The notes beneath the pieces were generated by a model, which saw only the letters and a program-made list of their open reading frames with translations, ran no database searches and was not told where the DNA came from. The position numbers were made by a program, and so were the translations under genes. From contig NBIV01000266.1 in assembly GCA_003194525.1 (NCBI GenBank), positions 1 to 64,000 of the forward strand: DNA of 64,000 nucleotides, given 5' to 3'. This document shows positions 1 through 8,933 of this stretch, in pieces (the first letter of the stretch is position 1; each line of letters opens with the position of its first letter). Source of the stretch: Gracilariopsis chorda (taxonomy: Eukaryota; Rhodophyta; Florideophyceae; Gracilariales; Gracilariaceae).

Positions 1-130
1 AAAAACCCCTAAAACCAAAAAAAAACCCCTAAAAAACCCCTAAAAAACCCTAAAAACCCCCTAAAAAATCCCCTAAAATCCTAAAACCCTAAATCCTAAA
101 ACTAAACCCTAAAATCCTCATCTCCCTGAA
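1..130. repeat. Degenerate telomere repeats at the chromosome end
   Basis: The tract is made of irregular units of the form C3-5 T A3-7, such as CCCCTAAAAA, CCCTAAAA and CCCTAAA. The C-rich strand reads 5' to 3' from the left edge, which is the orientation of a left chromosome end. Units degrade inward into TCCTAAAA and CCTAAATCC variants. I infer that the window starts at or very near a telomere. An internal telomere-like tract is the alternative if the assembly is broken here. Confidence 0.75.
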
Positions 131-275
131 AACCTGAAGTCCAGCAACTCCCACCGAATTCTGAAATCCAGGAAATCCTATACCTAAATAGCTCTAGATC
201 CAAAAACGCTTGCACTTTTCTCCTGCCTAAAGCTTTGGAATTAGTAAAACGCCGTGGAAACTTTTATCGACTTTA
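110..275. repeat. Subtelomeric segment, distal copy
   Basis: This segment follows the terminal telomere-like tract. It matches 13,030-13,200 in order: shared words include AAAATCCTCATC, TCCCTxAAAACCT, AACTCCCACCGAATT, AATCCTATA and TAGATCxAAAAA. The match is imperfect (roughly 75-80% by eye) and fades after about position 270. Two copies of the same subtelomeric sequence therefore bracket the 12.5 kb block between them. Confidence 0.7.
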
Positions 276-431
276 GTCCTTAAAGTACATAAAATTGTAT
301 TATCTACACACATTGATAAAAATTCCTTGCTTCATGTGATGATTGGAGGCATAGACTGCTCGAATGAAGCCATGTCATCTTCAATGGCCTTTACCGTTTT
401 ATCTATGTTCGTTTGCCGTTTTCTAATGGTT

Positions 432-988
432 TTAGAATTCTTGCGTATCTGCTTCAAGTGGCTGCTCACTTTTCAGCCGAAGGGCCGCGAATTCTACATC
501 TGTCCCGTCTATAATGCTTCCAGTACTTGCACCACCACTGGGTACGCATTGGGGAGCTCCTGTGGCTGCTGTTGTTGCAGTTGTTGCGGGTAGTGCTGTA
601 GTTGCGGCTGCTGCGGCCGCTGCAGCCGCATTTCGCTTCGCTAGAAGTCTCTGCGACCGTCTTAATGGGACCGGAGCTCCTCCAGTACCCACTCCCACTG
701 CGTTCGAACTTTGTACTTGCCCGCCTACTTCCAATGCACATGGAACGGGCGGAGGCAAAGTCCCAGCAAACACAGTCCCTTCCGTACTTGTGGGCTGCTA
801 ACGTCTTCTTCGTCGTTCGCTAAAGGCAGATTAACTGCTGCCTGTGCAATGGCATGCAGAGGCACAACGACCGGTGGGTGAGGTGGTGGAGGAGGCGTGT
901 CAGGGTGATTCACAGGAGATGGTGGTAGTGATAGAAAGCTTTCATTAGATGGCTCAGTTGAGGAGGACTCGGTACTATGGTCTGCCAT
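432..988 (-). CDS. Small Pro/Ser- and Ala-rich protein
   Basis: Unrecognised. The reading starts at ATG 988 (MADHST) with a Ser/Thr/Pro-rich leader including a run of prolines, then passes into an overlapping frame (from about 773) encoding RRSQRLLAKR followed by a run of nine alanines and Ala/Thr repeats. The basic RRSQRL motif suggests nucleic-acid or nuclear association, but no fold is visible. Two overlapping frames are needed, so either a short intron lies near 725-790 or the gene is damaged. GC-rich GCN codons in the Ala tract make the opposite strand open as well. It is the gene closest to the telomere and runs towards it, like its two inner neighbours. Confidence 0.4.
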
Positions 989-1373
989 TCCTGGTTACGT
1001 TTCCTAGAAGGTTCTTTGTGCGCTCCAGCTCTTTTCATACGACGTCCATATACTACGACTCTAAAACCCTCTTCTCTTATACACTAAAACCCCTGACAAT
1101 AAAAACCACCTTGTAACGCAATACCTGACTGTTCTTAATTGGATGAGCATATACTCTCTCTCCATTGCGTATGTGTGCCTTTTTTTATAAACACCAATAT
1201 AAATAAAGAAATACTTATATGATTTCTATCGCAAGGCATGATATACCACCGTTTATGAAATGCATGACCACTTCTGTGCATTACTCTATGCCGTTCCCTG
1301 TAACTACCGCACACAGGGGTAAAACACAACGTAACGGGCACAAGTTCTTTATATTGTGATACATCTATACTTG
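989..1373. other. Spacer between the two distal genes
   Basis: No gene is supported here. The stretch holds two short telomere-like pieces (CTCTAAAACCCTC near 1,060 and CTAAAACCCC near 1,085) and AT-rich sequence near 1,180-1,215 that could serve the 3' end of the neighbouring minus-strand gene. Confidence 0.4.
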
Positions 1374-2279
1374 TCATTCACTGAGGGCACCGCCTTCGGT
1401 CCTCATCTTCGAAACCAACTCATATATCTGCTTACGGTAAGCCTCCCATTCTCGAATCAAAGCCTCGCTCTTCGAGTTTTTCGCAAGTACCATGGCCTCC
1501 TGTACTACGTTCATGAAGCCGTCGGAAAAACCCTGCGAATCCTTCGTCGTATCTTCAGCTGAATGCCCAACAACGTCTGCCATGTTGTCCGTTTCATCGT
1601 CACCCTTTTCCCCCGTTCCACGTACAGGATCGAAGCGTGCAGAAGTAGCCTTCGTGATGAACCCTGAAACCAAGTCCCTTATCCATTCTTCTGTAAAGTT
1701 TACCGAGCAACCGCTGATCTTATATATCTCACTCTTTCTCGCTCCCTCCTCCCACGCAACACCTTCCCCGGCACAAGTCGTGGACGCATTTCGTGCTAAA
1801 ACCCTCGTTTCCCCGCTCTTGGTTCGGCGCAAAGCACCAACGCCGACAGCTATCTTCTTTCGACGGTCTTCGGGCAATACACATCCGCCCCTCTTCCGCG
1901 GATTAGAGGCAAGTGCTACCACTGTCACGCTAGTACCAGCGCCACCGTAGTCTCCTATAAACTTTCCCACTCCTACACCTTCATTCGCACCAAGGTCAGC
2001 ACCATCAGCAGGGTCCACTTCCCTTCCCTGTTTGGAGTTCCGTTCACACCCATTCTGACCGTTCTCAAGTGTTTCCCGCAGCGCCCTCCCCTCAACATTT
2101 CGCGAAACCTTAATGTCAGGTGCTTCATCGTCCTTTCCGTCCCACGTCCAGACCGGCAATTGTACTTCCTGAAGAGACCCTTCTTCATATCGCGTAAGGA
2201 TATAACCGAGGCGTCCTTGAACATCGTTCTGATATTGAGCAAAGCTGTATAATGACCGTCCATGCTCCAGCTTTTCCAT
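1374..2279 (-). CDS. Hypothetical protein, 301 residues
   Basis: Unrecognised. The ORF starts at ATG 2279 and ends at 1374. The first ~45 residues are aromatic-rich and look folded (RSLYSFAQYQ, then LPVWTWDG). The middle is Gly-, Arg- and Asp-rich and probably disordered. Residues ~185-210 form a second ordered patch (SVNFTEEWIRDLVSGF), and the last ~50 residues look helical and charged (EALIREWEAYRKQIYELVSK). It lies 42 bp downstream of the Ulp1-like gene on the same strand, so the two may share a transcript or be parts of one spliced gene. No internal breaks. Function unknown; it may be an accessory protein of the proposed element. Confidence 0.6.
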   Translation of the reverse strand: MEKLEHGRSLYSFAQYQNDVQGRLGYILTRYEEGSLQEVQLPVWTWDGKDDEAPDIKVSRNVEGRALRETLENGQNGCERNSKQGREVDPADGADLGANEGVGVGKFIGDYGGAGTSVTVVALASNPRKRGGCVLPEDRRKKIAVGVGALRRTKSGETRVLARNASTTCAGEGVAWEEGARKSEIYKISGCSVNFTEEWIRDLVSGFITKATSARFDPVRGTGEKGDDETDNMADVVGHSAEDTTKDSQGFSDGFMNVVQEAMVLAKNSKSEALIREWEAYRKQIYELVSKMRTEGGALSE

Positions 2280-2321
2280 AATTTTCCTGAACCCCTCGGT
2301 CTTCAGAGAAAGAACCCCAGC

Positions 2322-4679
2322 CTAGCGATGAGAGCAGCATGGTATCCAACACAAAACCCACATTCCAACCCCGTTTGGCGCTGGATCGTGAAAAAACTGG
2401 CAGGGGACCCTATCTTCAATTGCCTTAGCTGACGGTCGGAAGCAAGCAGGATAACAGGCGCGAAGATAGTAGAATACATTCCCGGTTATTCCCCTGTGAG
2501 GAGAGGCATCCCCGATGCTGTCAATGAAGAAGATTCGTGCGCCTCTCCCTCCTTTCGGAGGGGCTTTGCGTAGACTCTCTCTGAGAACACACTCCATATT
2601 CACCAACACCACGAGGGACCAGTGCCCATCACCACATATAGGCATAAAACACACTTCCGACCTCCATATATCTTCACCTATTCTCTTACAGAGATCCTTG
2701 TCACGACGAACAACATTGGTAAGCTTACGCAGCAGGACCTTGTCCAATAAAACATCGCTTTCCCACCAGCCGCAAGTGCGGATAGAGTCCAATAATGTAA
2801 ACTTCGAAATGCAATCCGAATTCCACCTGGTCAAAAACGACAACGTAAACATTATCGATAAGTCAGTGGCAAGGTGGAAGTTGCGGATCGGCCTTACATC
2901 ACCTTCCCTAAGAGTCATAGTGCCCTCAAGAAAACCTCCTGATGCAACAAGAGCAATTTCTTTCCATTCATTCTCGTTCACGACTTCTGACACTTCTGCC
3001 GCAAGCTGATGCAACGGCAAGGTCTTAGATCCCGTGCCAGCATCGACCTTCTGCTTCATCTTCTTCACGACGTTGATGTCGTGCTCCAGCTCTACATCGC
3101 AGGCTGCTGACCCCTCTCTTTCTTTGCGCTTGACGAGATCGCGCAGAAGAAAGTCAACGTCCTTAGCGGTGGCTGGCGCCCGGGTACCACCCTTTTCTGC
3201 CAACCTACAAAGTCCAAGAGGAGAGAATATCGGTTTGGTATTCGCGTGTTCTTCACATACCGCTCGTTTTGTGTCCCCCGCTGCGTCACTTATCGCACCC
3301 TTGCTTGCGGAGGCCCTCTCCTGTCCGTCATGAGTGTTTGTATTGCCCTCCTTCAATAACGTATTTGAAAGAGAAAACGGGTGGATGTTTTCCGCGCTAT
3401 TAGTCGCTTGTCCTGGTCCAAGTTCGTCAACATCATTTACATTCCCTCCCACTCCAGAGAGGGAAACGCCCTGAGTCTTCGGTAACCCCTGAAGTAGATG
3501 CACGTGTTCCAAAACCTCCTCACCACAAACGGTATTCTCCTGTTCAACTTCTACCGATGTGGGATCTGGAGGCTGTCGGGGGGCGACGCTGCTCGTGTCT
3601 ATAACATCCTGCTTAATCTCCCGTTCCTGCGTACCAACGCCGCCAGGCGATGGGGGACTTTTTTTATCCAAGCGCTTCACGATACCTCCATCGCCGTCAT
3701 GCCCTTTGCTCTTTGGCGCATCCTCAGGCACTGGTATATCGGTGTATTGACTGTTCGTGGAATGCTGAGTTGATTTGCGACCCCGCCCTTTCCCATCAAC
3801 TTCCCGGCCAATACGGTCGTTGAACAAGTACTTCACTGGAACCCCGGTGTCCCTCCTCACCTTCCATAACTCAACCACTTTCTTAACCTTTTCAGGAGAC
3901 CAGTTCCGGACGGCGTATAGGGAAGACCTCGTAAACGAGGCAACCCCAGTCTCTTCGAGGTATGAAAGGTAAGGGACGACTCCGGCATCCAAAAGCCGGT
4001 CAGCCCCGGACATGTATTGTCGCCTCGTTGACTGAACAATCTCCACGTTTCGGTTATCTTTCCGAGAGAGAAACTCGATTGCCCATCTACACTTTGACCC
4101 ATGAAACGCTGTCAGTTTCTCATACATATCGAAGACTTTTGGGTGGGTCATTGCCTGGGGAACTGCTTTCCGACCGCTCAGTCGTGAGACGCGCATGCTC
4201 TCCACATGTTTCCAGTGTTCCTTGAGATCTTCGTAAAGCAGCACCTGCTGCATGAATCCGTATCGCTCTGGCCGAGGTTCATTCACCTCGACTTGGAAAG
4301 CTATGAACACCTTATATTTCAAAACATTCAAGTACTCTCCGTTAGCCCCTAGCCCGCTAAAGGACACAAGCTTATACGGCAGAATGAGTGTGTGCAGGGT
4401 GCGACTTGAGGAGCAGAAGCGATGTCCACCCGCGATAATGATGAGCTTCCCTTTTGTGTGGCCATGCCTTGACCTCACCACGAGCAGTGGCTGACTGCTT
4501 TGGAACCGCTGCGGACCACGTATATCAGCGACAAGAGAGAGTAAACGCATACTAGAGACGTTACGTCCCACATAAGGGCCGACGAACATGTCAATACTGG
4601 CGTATCGTGTCGGAGAGCATTTTCCCTGTTCTATGCGTTCGTAAATGCGGTGACTAATGGAGCCCGATGTCGAGGGCAT
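2322..4679 (-). CDS. Ulp1/C48-like cysteine protease, 785 residues
   Basis: The start is ATG 4679 (MPSTSGSIS). Residues ~1-310 are unrecognised but look folded, ~310-520 are low-complexity and charged, and the last ~190 resemble a Ulp1/SENP-type peptidase. The catalytic His is in ICGDGHWSLVVL and the Asp in IFFIDSIGD. The expected Gln/Cys pair is not in this frame: just before the stop, an overlapping frame reads QTGLECGFCVGYHAA, a close match to the Ulp1 Q-x4-C-G motif. A short intron or a frame change therefore probably lies within the last ~100 bases, and the true C-terminus differs from the plain ORF. Ulp1-type proteases remove SUMO-like proteins and are often carried by eukaryotic DNA transposons. 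A decayed relative lies at 25,915-26,595. Confidence 0.75.
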   Translation of the reverse strand: MPSTSGSISHRIYERIEQGKCSPTRYASIDMFVGPYVGRNVSSMRLLSLVADIRGPQRFQSSQPLLVVRSRHGHTKGKLIIIAGGHRFCSSSRTLHTLILPYKLVSFSGLGANGEYLNVLKYKVFIAFQVEVNEPRPERYGFMQQVLLYEDLKEHWKHVESMRVSRLSGRKAVPQAMTHPKVFDMYEKLTAFHGSKCRWAIEFLSRKDNRNVEIVQSTRRQYMSGADRLLDAGVVPYLSYLEETGVASFTRSSLYAVRNWSPEKVKKVVELWKVRRDTGVPVKYLFNDRIGREVDGKGRGRKSTQHSTNSQYTDIPVPEDAPKSKGHDGDGGIVKRLDKKSPPSPGGVGTQEREIKQDVIDTSSVAPRQPPDPTSVEVEQENTVCGEEVLEHVHLLQGLPKTQGVSLSGVGGNVNDVDELGPGQATNSAENIHPFSLSNTLLKEGNTNTHDGQERASASKGAISDAAGDTKRAVCEEHANTKPIFSPLGLCRLAEKGGTRAPATAKDVDFLLRDLVKRKEREGSAACDVELEHDINVVKKMKQKVDAGTGSKTLPLHQLAAEVSEVVNENEWKEIALVASGGFLEGTMTLREGDVRPIRNFHLATDLSIMFTLSFLTRWNSDCISKFTLLDSIRTCGWWESDVLLDKVLLRKLTNVVRRDKDLCKRIGEDIWRSEVCFMPICGDGHWSLVVLVNMECVLRESLRKAPPKGGRGARIFFIDSIGDASPHRGITGNVFYYLRACYPACFRPSAKAIEDRVPCQFFHDPAPNGVGMWVLCWIPCCSHR

Positions 4680-4689
4680 GATAGTTCAG

Positions 4690-5490
4690 AGGTTCCTCAC
4701 TCCCAATTGGAGTAGGAATCCGTTTCCAACTGGATCCAACTTGATATTTCAAGGCTCTCCGCCCGGCTTCCGCAGATGTAGTAGAAAGACCCTCTTGACT
4801 CAATCACAGACGACTTCGCGCTAGGACAGAAATGCGCAATGCCTAATAGTTTTCCGGAATGTTGGGCACCGGTCACGTTGACATGTAGTAGATCGCGTGA
4901 GGAATGGTTAGTGGTTGATGCGTCCAGCTTCAGCCTGTAATAGATCTCCGAGTTGGTGAGGCAGAGAACGACGTCGCGCTAAGCGTATATTGCGCAGCAG
5001 GTACAGATGGAAGGGACAGATGTGCGCAGGTTACAGTGCGACGAAGCGGTTCCTGGGGCGAATGGATGGTGTTTTGGCTCGCAAACGGTTCCGCGAGTAG
5101 TAAGATTCGTATTCCCCCAATGCGACCGCAACGCGAGGGATGTCGCGCCAAGCCGAAAACGCGTACGGGTTAAGTGTCCAGTGGTTGGTGCGCATAGATT
5201 GCATAGATATGCAGTAAATCGTTGGAGGAAGAACTGGTGGGTTCAAACCCGGAAACGTCTCGCATGTAGTAAAAGCCCGCACACAAGAGACGTCGCGATT
5301 AGAAAAGAGTACCTCAGGGTGAAGGAACAAAACGCCAGAGCAGTGGAAATCGCGTTCGGTGGCAGCGCTTCGCTAGAGCAAGAGTGGATCGTGCGGGGCA
5401 CCAACCTTTTGCGTCGGGTTGAGCATGTAGTAGGCACAGGCGGTAAGGAATGGGGAAGCGTTCCCCAAAATCTGCAAGACAAGGGTACCT
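4690..5490. repeat. Degenerate ~160 bp tandem repeat, about five units
   Basis: Two marker words recur in phase. CATGTAGTAG or close variants occur at 4,775, 4,935, 5,093, 5,263 and 5,423. GACGTCGCGCTAAG or close variants occur near 4,812, 4,970, 5,139 and 5,289. Spacing is 150-170 bp. Units are strongly diverged between the markers. The array fills the first 40% of the gap between the divergent protease gene and the 6,645 gene. Binding sites for an element-encoded protein, or an origin or promoter region, are possible but unproven. Confidence 0.6.
5451..5467. promoter_or_regulatory. TGGGGAA-N3-TTCCCCA dyad, copy 1
   Basis: Perfect 7 bp inverted repeat with spacer GCG, at the inner end of the 160 bp repeat array. 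The same dyad recurs at 5,763, 12,564 and 12,679, suggesting a binding site for a dimeric protein. Confidence 0.5.
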
Positions 5491-6644
5491 AAACGAAACA
5501 TCTGAACAACCATTTCTAGGAAAATGTCCGTAACCGTACAGTGTCGGGGCATCCTCGTCATTACGTGTGTGCACAGCATGACAGAAGGTCCTTGCCTTCT
5601 TCTAGAAAACACCTTCCTGTAACGCTGAACGAATTTCCGGATAAGACAGCTACGTGTACACTGGTAGAAAGGTAAGAGGTTACTCTCTGTAACGACTACC
5701 ATGCACGTGCCGTCGCGTGACTGTTTAAACCTACCAGTGTATGACCATACCACAACCGTTTGTGGGGAAACATTCCCCAATTCCAGTGACGGCAAGTGCC
5801 CTAAACGTTCATAAACGACCAGGGGTACAGCAGTGCAACATTTCCCGAGTGACAGCTGGCGCTCTGCCACATAACCATATCTGCGGATATGCTCAGGTAA
5901 GCGTACAGTGCATTACGCGGCATACAGTTTGATGACACGGGGACCTCTGAACCAAAAGACGTTACACATGTACTGTCATGAGTGCGCAGCGTCATGTCAC
6001 TGGCATTCACATTCAAGGCCCGCCATGCCAGTGGCGCAATCTCCCCCTCTTGCTCTCGCAACGTGACACAAGACGATTATTCTGTGACATTATATCCTTA
6101 ACGGTACATATGGCATTTCTTGCGCGCCAAAATGGGGGAAAGCTTCCTCATCTTCCACAAGCGACCCAACCCGTTCATCCCCAACAGCCAAAAACCCCAT
6201 ATCATCCCCCACCCCACATTTCCAACCGCGCCTTCACATGCCATTCGCTTCTTAACAGGTAGTACGAGCACCGCTTCGCCGACACAGACACCACCTACAC
6301 AGCTCCTGGGCATTCCGGGTACCGATCCCAAAGACGCGGATGTACATACCGCACCTAGCGCACGCCCTTTGCGGATTCCAGCCCCGGACTTACGAAAAAC
6401 CCCAAAGACACCGACTCTCCGATCGCAGTACACCATTCTAACCACTTGAACCCCTAATTTTTGAGACAAGCACAATACTCAGTCGGATCCAACCCTTGCC
6501 TAAGAACCCCATCCGTTTGCCAACAACCTGACAAAAGAAGTTGCTATCCAGTCGAACCTAGGGTACTATACAACCCGGTCTAAAACCACTGCACCGCATC
6601 TAAAACCTCGTAGCTGTTCACCGTATTGAGTGCGACTAAAACCA
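5490..6644. other. Divergent intergenic region, promoter side of the 6,645 gene
   Basis: No gene is supported. The open frames here overlap on both strands and lack folded-looking sequence. The region holds the second GGGGAA dyad (5,763-5,779) and several occurrences of CGTACAGTG-type words (near 5,535 and 5,894) also seen near 11,816 and 11,860. It probably carries the promoter of the plus-strand gene that follows. Confidence 0.35.
5763..5779. promoter_or_regulatory. TGGGGAA-N3-TTCCCCA dyad, copy 2
   Basis: Perfect 7 bp inverted repeat with spacer ACA in the divergent intergenic region, ~310 bp from copy 1 and ~880 bp upstream of the plus-strand gene. Confidence 0.5.
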
Positions 6645-8312
6645 ATGCCCCGCAGAGCCAAACGTATGTCGAGATGGGAGGAACTTGTTGGCTCTAAGAA
6701 CAAGCCGGTGGAAATCTATATTGACGAGACGTTGGCGGTTGAGGATGTAGAAGATAATGTGAAATTACGTACACTGAAGGCTGTATTCCGGGGACTGCAA
6801 GTAGGGTTCGGGTTTGGACTAGGAATACACAACCTCTTGGCTTCAGATTACGCGGATATTCTGATGAACCTGGAACCAAGGCCGCTCGATGCGAAGAGCC
6901 GATTAACGACTACCACATCACCTGTAGAGCTGGAGAACAACTATCTGGGACTGAAGACTGAAGCCGAGCTCGTAAGGCTTATGGATAGAAGCCGAGAGCA
7001 TGACTGTGACGCACTTCAGTCCATCATCGTTGCGCATCAACACATTCTTTCCATGGTGTGCAGTGAAGGGGGCATACGGGATGCAGTGGTGGAAGAGAAT
7101 GGCCAGAGGGAAGGTTCCAAGTCATCCGAACAGGCACTCACATGGAGTTTCTGTAGGTATAGCGTAATTATCCCCCCTTTTTCAGGGATGCAAGACTTTC
7201 TACGAATGGTGGACGCCCCGGCAGATTCGGTGTCGGTGGAGTGCACGAGAAGTGCCTTGTACTCCAATGATGAAGTGTATCCTTCGCCGGGGAAGTCCTT
7301 GGAATCATACTGCTGGAGGAATACCACGATGAGTGAAACCGGTCCCCGAAACAATGCATTGTACAAGATATACACCTTGTTCCCAAGTAAAACCGGCGGT
7401 CTAATCCCTGAGAACATTGAGAAGCTCGGGATCTACTTGACTGTGACGGAGGAGATCATACGCGGTCACACAGGGAACAAGGGTACGAAAGGCAAGTACT
7501 ATGAGTGGGTCTCCCCGGTCATAGCAGGGGTAAAGCGCAGGAGAGTGCGAACTTTCTACCTTGGCGTAGGCTGCAGTATTGTGCTCCCCAGTACGTTTGT
7601 GGTACGCCTTGGGGCGCATTGCAGTGAAGAGGTTGTTGTTTTTGTACATGCTGTTCGGGTTAAAGTCCCGAACCCCGAGAATGTCATTTTCATGCGCAGA
7701 CCTCCGTCTTCTATTCCCAGGGACCTGCACGAGTATGGTAATGTTACGGAACTTTTACAGACATCGTTTACTACCGGTAAGGACCGACTAAGATTCGATG
7801 ACCCTAATGATTCTGAAGATGAGGTTGAGCAATGTGTGTTGGGTACAATCCCGTCGATGGTAAACGTACCCCTCAACACAAAGGTACGAGAGAAGCTTGT
7901 GGAACATGCATACGATGTGAGAGTTGGACGCGAGGGAATTGGCGGTGCGTTTCACAGAACACCTGTCATAACTCAGGAGATCGAACCTTTGGATGGCACT
8001 CCAAGCTGTGATCAAGAAGATGGTGTTCTTCGTACGAGACAGCCAGCAATGGTAAGGTATTTGGTTGACGATGTTCCATACGACTACTTAGCGTATATAG
8101 CTGGAAAGGACTTCCAATTCCCCATATCCCTGGGCACAATCCTCACTAACCACCGGAAGAGTGGAGGTAGCACAAGTGATGAAGAAAAGTATAGTATGAG
8201 TGATGAGGACTCAACCTCTGACACTGAGGAGAGTACGGACGAACACTCAGACATCGAAGAGTCGGGTAACCGTAGAGAACTTAGTGAAAGTGATTCGGAG
8301 CGCAGTGCATAG
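6645..8312 (+). CDS. Hypothetical acidic-tailed protein, 555 residues
   Basis: Unrecognised. I place the start at ATG 6645 (MPRRAKRMSRWEEL), preceded by ACCA, rather than at the in-frame GTG 15 bases upstream. The body (residues ~1-430) looks globular with alternating hydrophobic segments such as GLQVGFGFGLGIHNLL. Residues ~490-555 are a Ser/Asp/Glu-rich acidic tail. There is no signal peptide or obvious membrane segment. The gene is intact and is the only plus-strand gene in the block, transcribed from the shared divergent region towards the recombinase gene, with which it converges. A DNA- or chromatin-associated partner of the recombinase is possible, but this is inference only. Confidence 0.65.
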   Translation: MPRRAKRMSRWEELVGSKNKPVEIYIDETLAVEDVEDNVKLRTLKAVFRGLQVGFGFGLGIHNLLASDYADILMNLEPRPLDAKSRLTTTTSPVELENNYLGLKTEAELVRLMDRSREHDCDALQSIIVAHQHILSMVCSEGGIRDAVVEENGQREGSKSSEQALTWSFCRYSVIIPPFSGMQDFLRMVDAPADSVSVECTRSALYSNDEVYPSPGKSLESYCWRNTTMSETGPRNNALYKIYTLFPSKTGGLIPENIEKLGIYLTVTEEIIRGHTGNKGTKGKYYEWVSPVIAGVKRRRVRTFYLGVGCSIVLPSTFVVRLGAHCSEEVVVFVHAVRVKVPNPENVIFMRRPPSSIPRDLHEYGNVTELLQTSFTTGKDRLRFDDPNDSEDEVEQCVLGTIPSMVNVPLNTKVREKLVEHAYDVRVGREGIGGAFHRTPVITQEIEPLDGTPSCDQEDGVLRTRQPAMVRYLVDDVPYDYLAYIAGKDFQFPISLGTILTNHRKSGGSTSDEEKYSMSDEDSTSDTEESTDEHSDIEESGNRRELSESDSERSA

Positions 8313-8933
8313 ATCACCCTATGCCAGCACATGGGAGATCTTATCCAAAAACCCATACAGTGACTTCCTCAAAGAAGCTCGCTCTGAGCGGAACAGTGGC
8401 ACAGAACCCTTCAAGCCCCCTGAAAGAAACCCTAAAACTCATATGGGAACAAACCTTTGATCACATTCCTTCAAAAAGGTGGCCCTCGTCATCGCGACAC
8501 AACGTGACACCTGAAGTGCCCCTTCACGTGTAAGACTGCCTAACAACCAACCCCACCCTTCTCCCGATACGACTGCCGTGAAGATCCCCTTTCAGAAAAG
8601 CCAGTGACACCTGATCGCTGCAAACGCCCCATCATACTAGTTTTCCTCCATCAAGTAACTCGTTTTCTACGTCACCGCTTAGTCCTCTGCTAGGGAAGGC
8701 AGAGGGTACAAGTGATATACTTGGGGACCCACACAATTCTTGCCCCCTCAGTAGGGTGTACGCCTCCAAGCTTTCTTTCAACTCATCCTAATGGAAGGCG
8801 TTCCACCGTGCCTTTCGAAACCGAAAGCGAAGATGACACTGATTTCCGCTCAACCGTGAACAAAGATGTTAATTCTCTCAAGCATTTGCGCAAGATGTAT
8901 TCTGAGGTTTTGGTCGGCCAGCCTAACCCGTTT
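8313..8933. other. Convergent spacer between two large genes
   Basis: The 3' ends of the 6,645 gene and the recombinase gene face each other across 621 bp. Open frames enter from both strands (8,712-9,113 on plus overlaps the recombinase 3' end) but look non-coding. One telomere-like word (CCCTAAAAC, near 8,431) is present. Confidence 0.35.
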
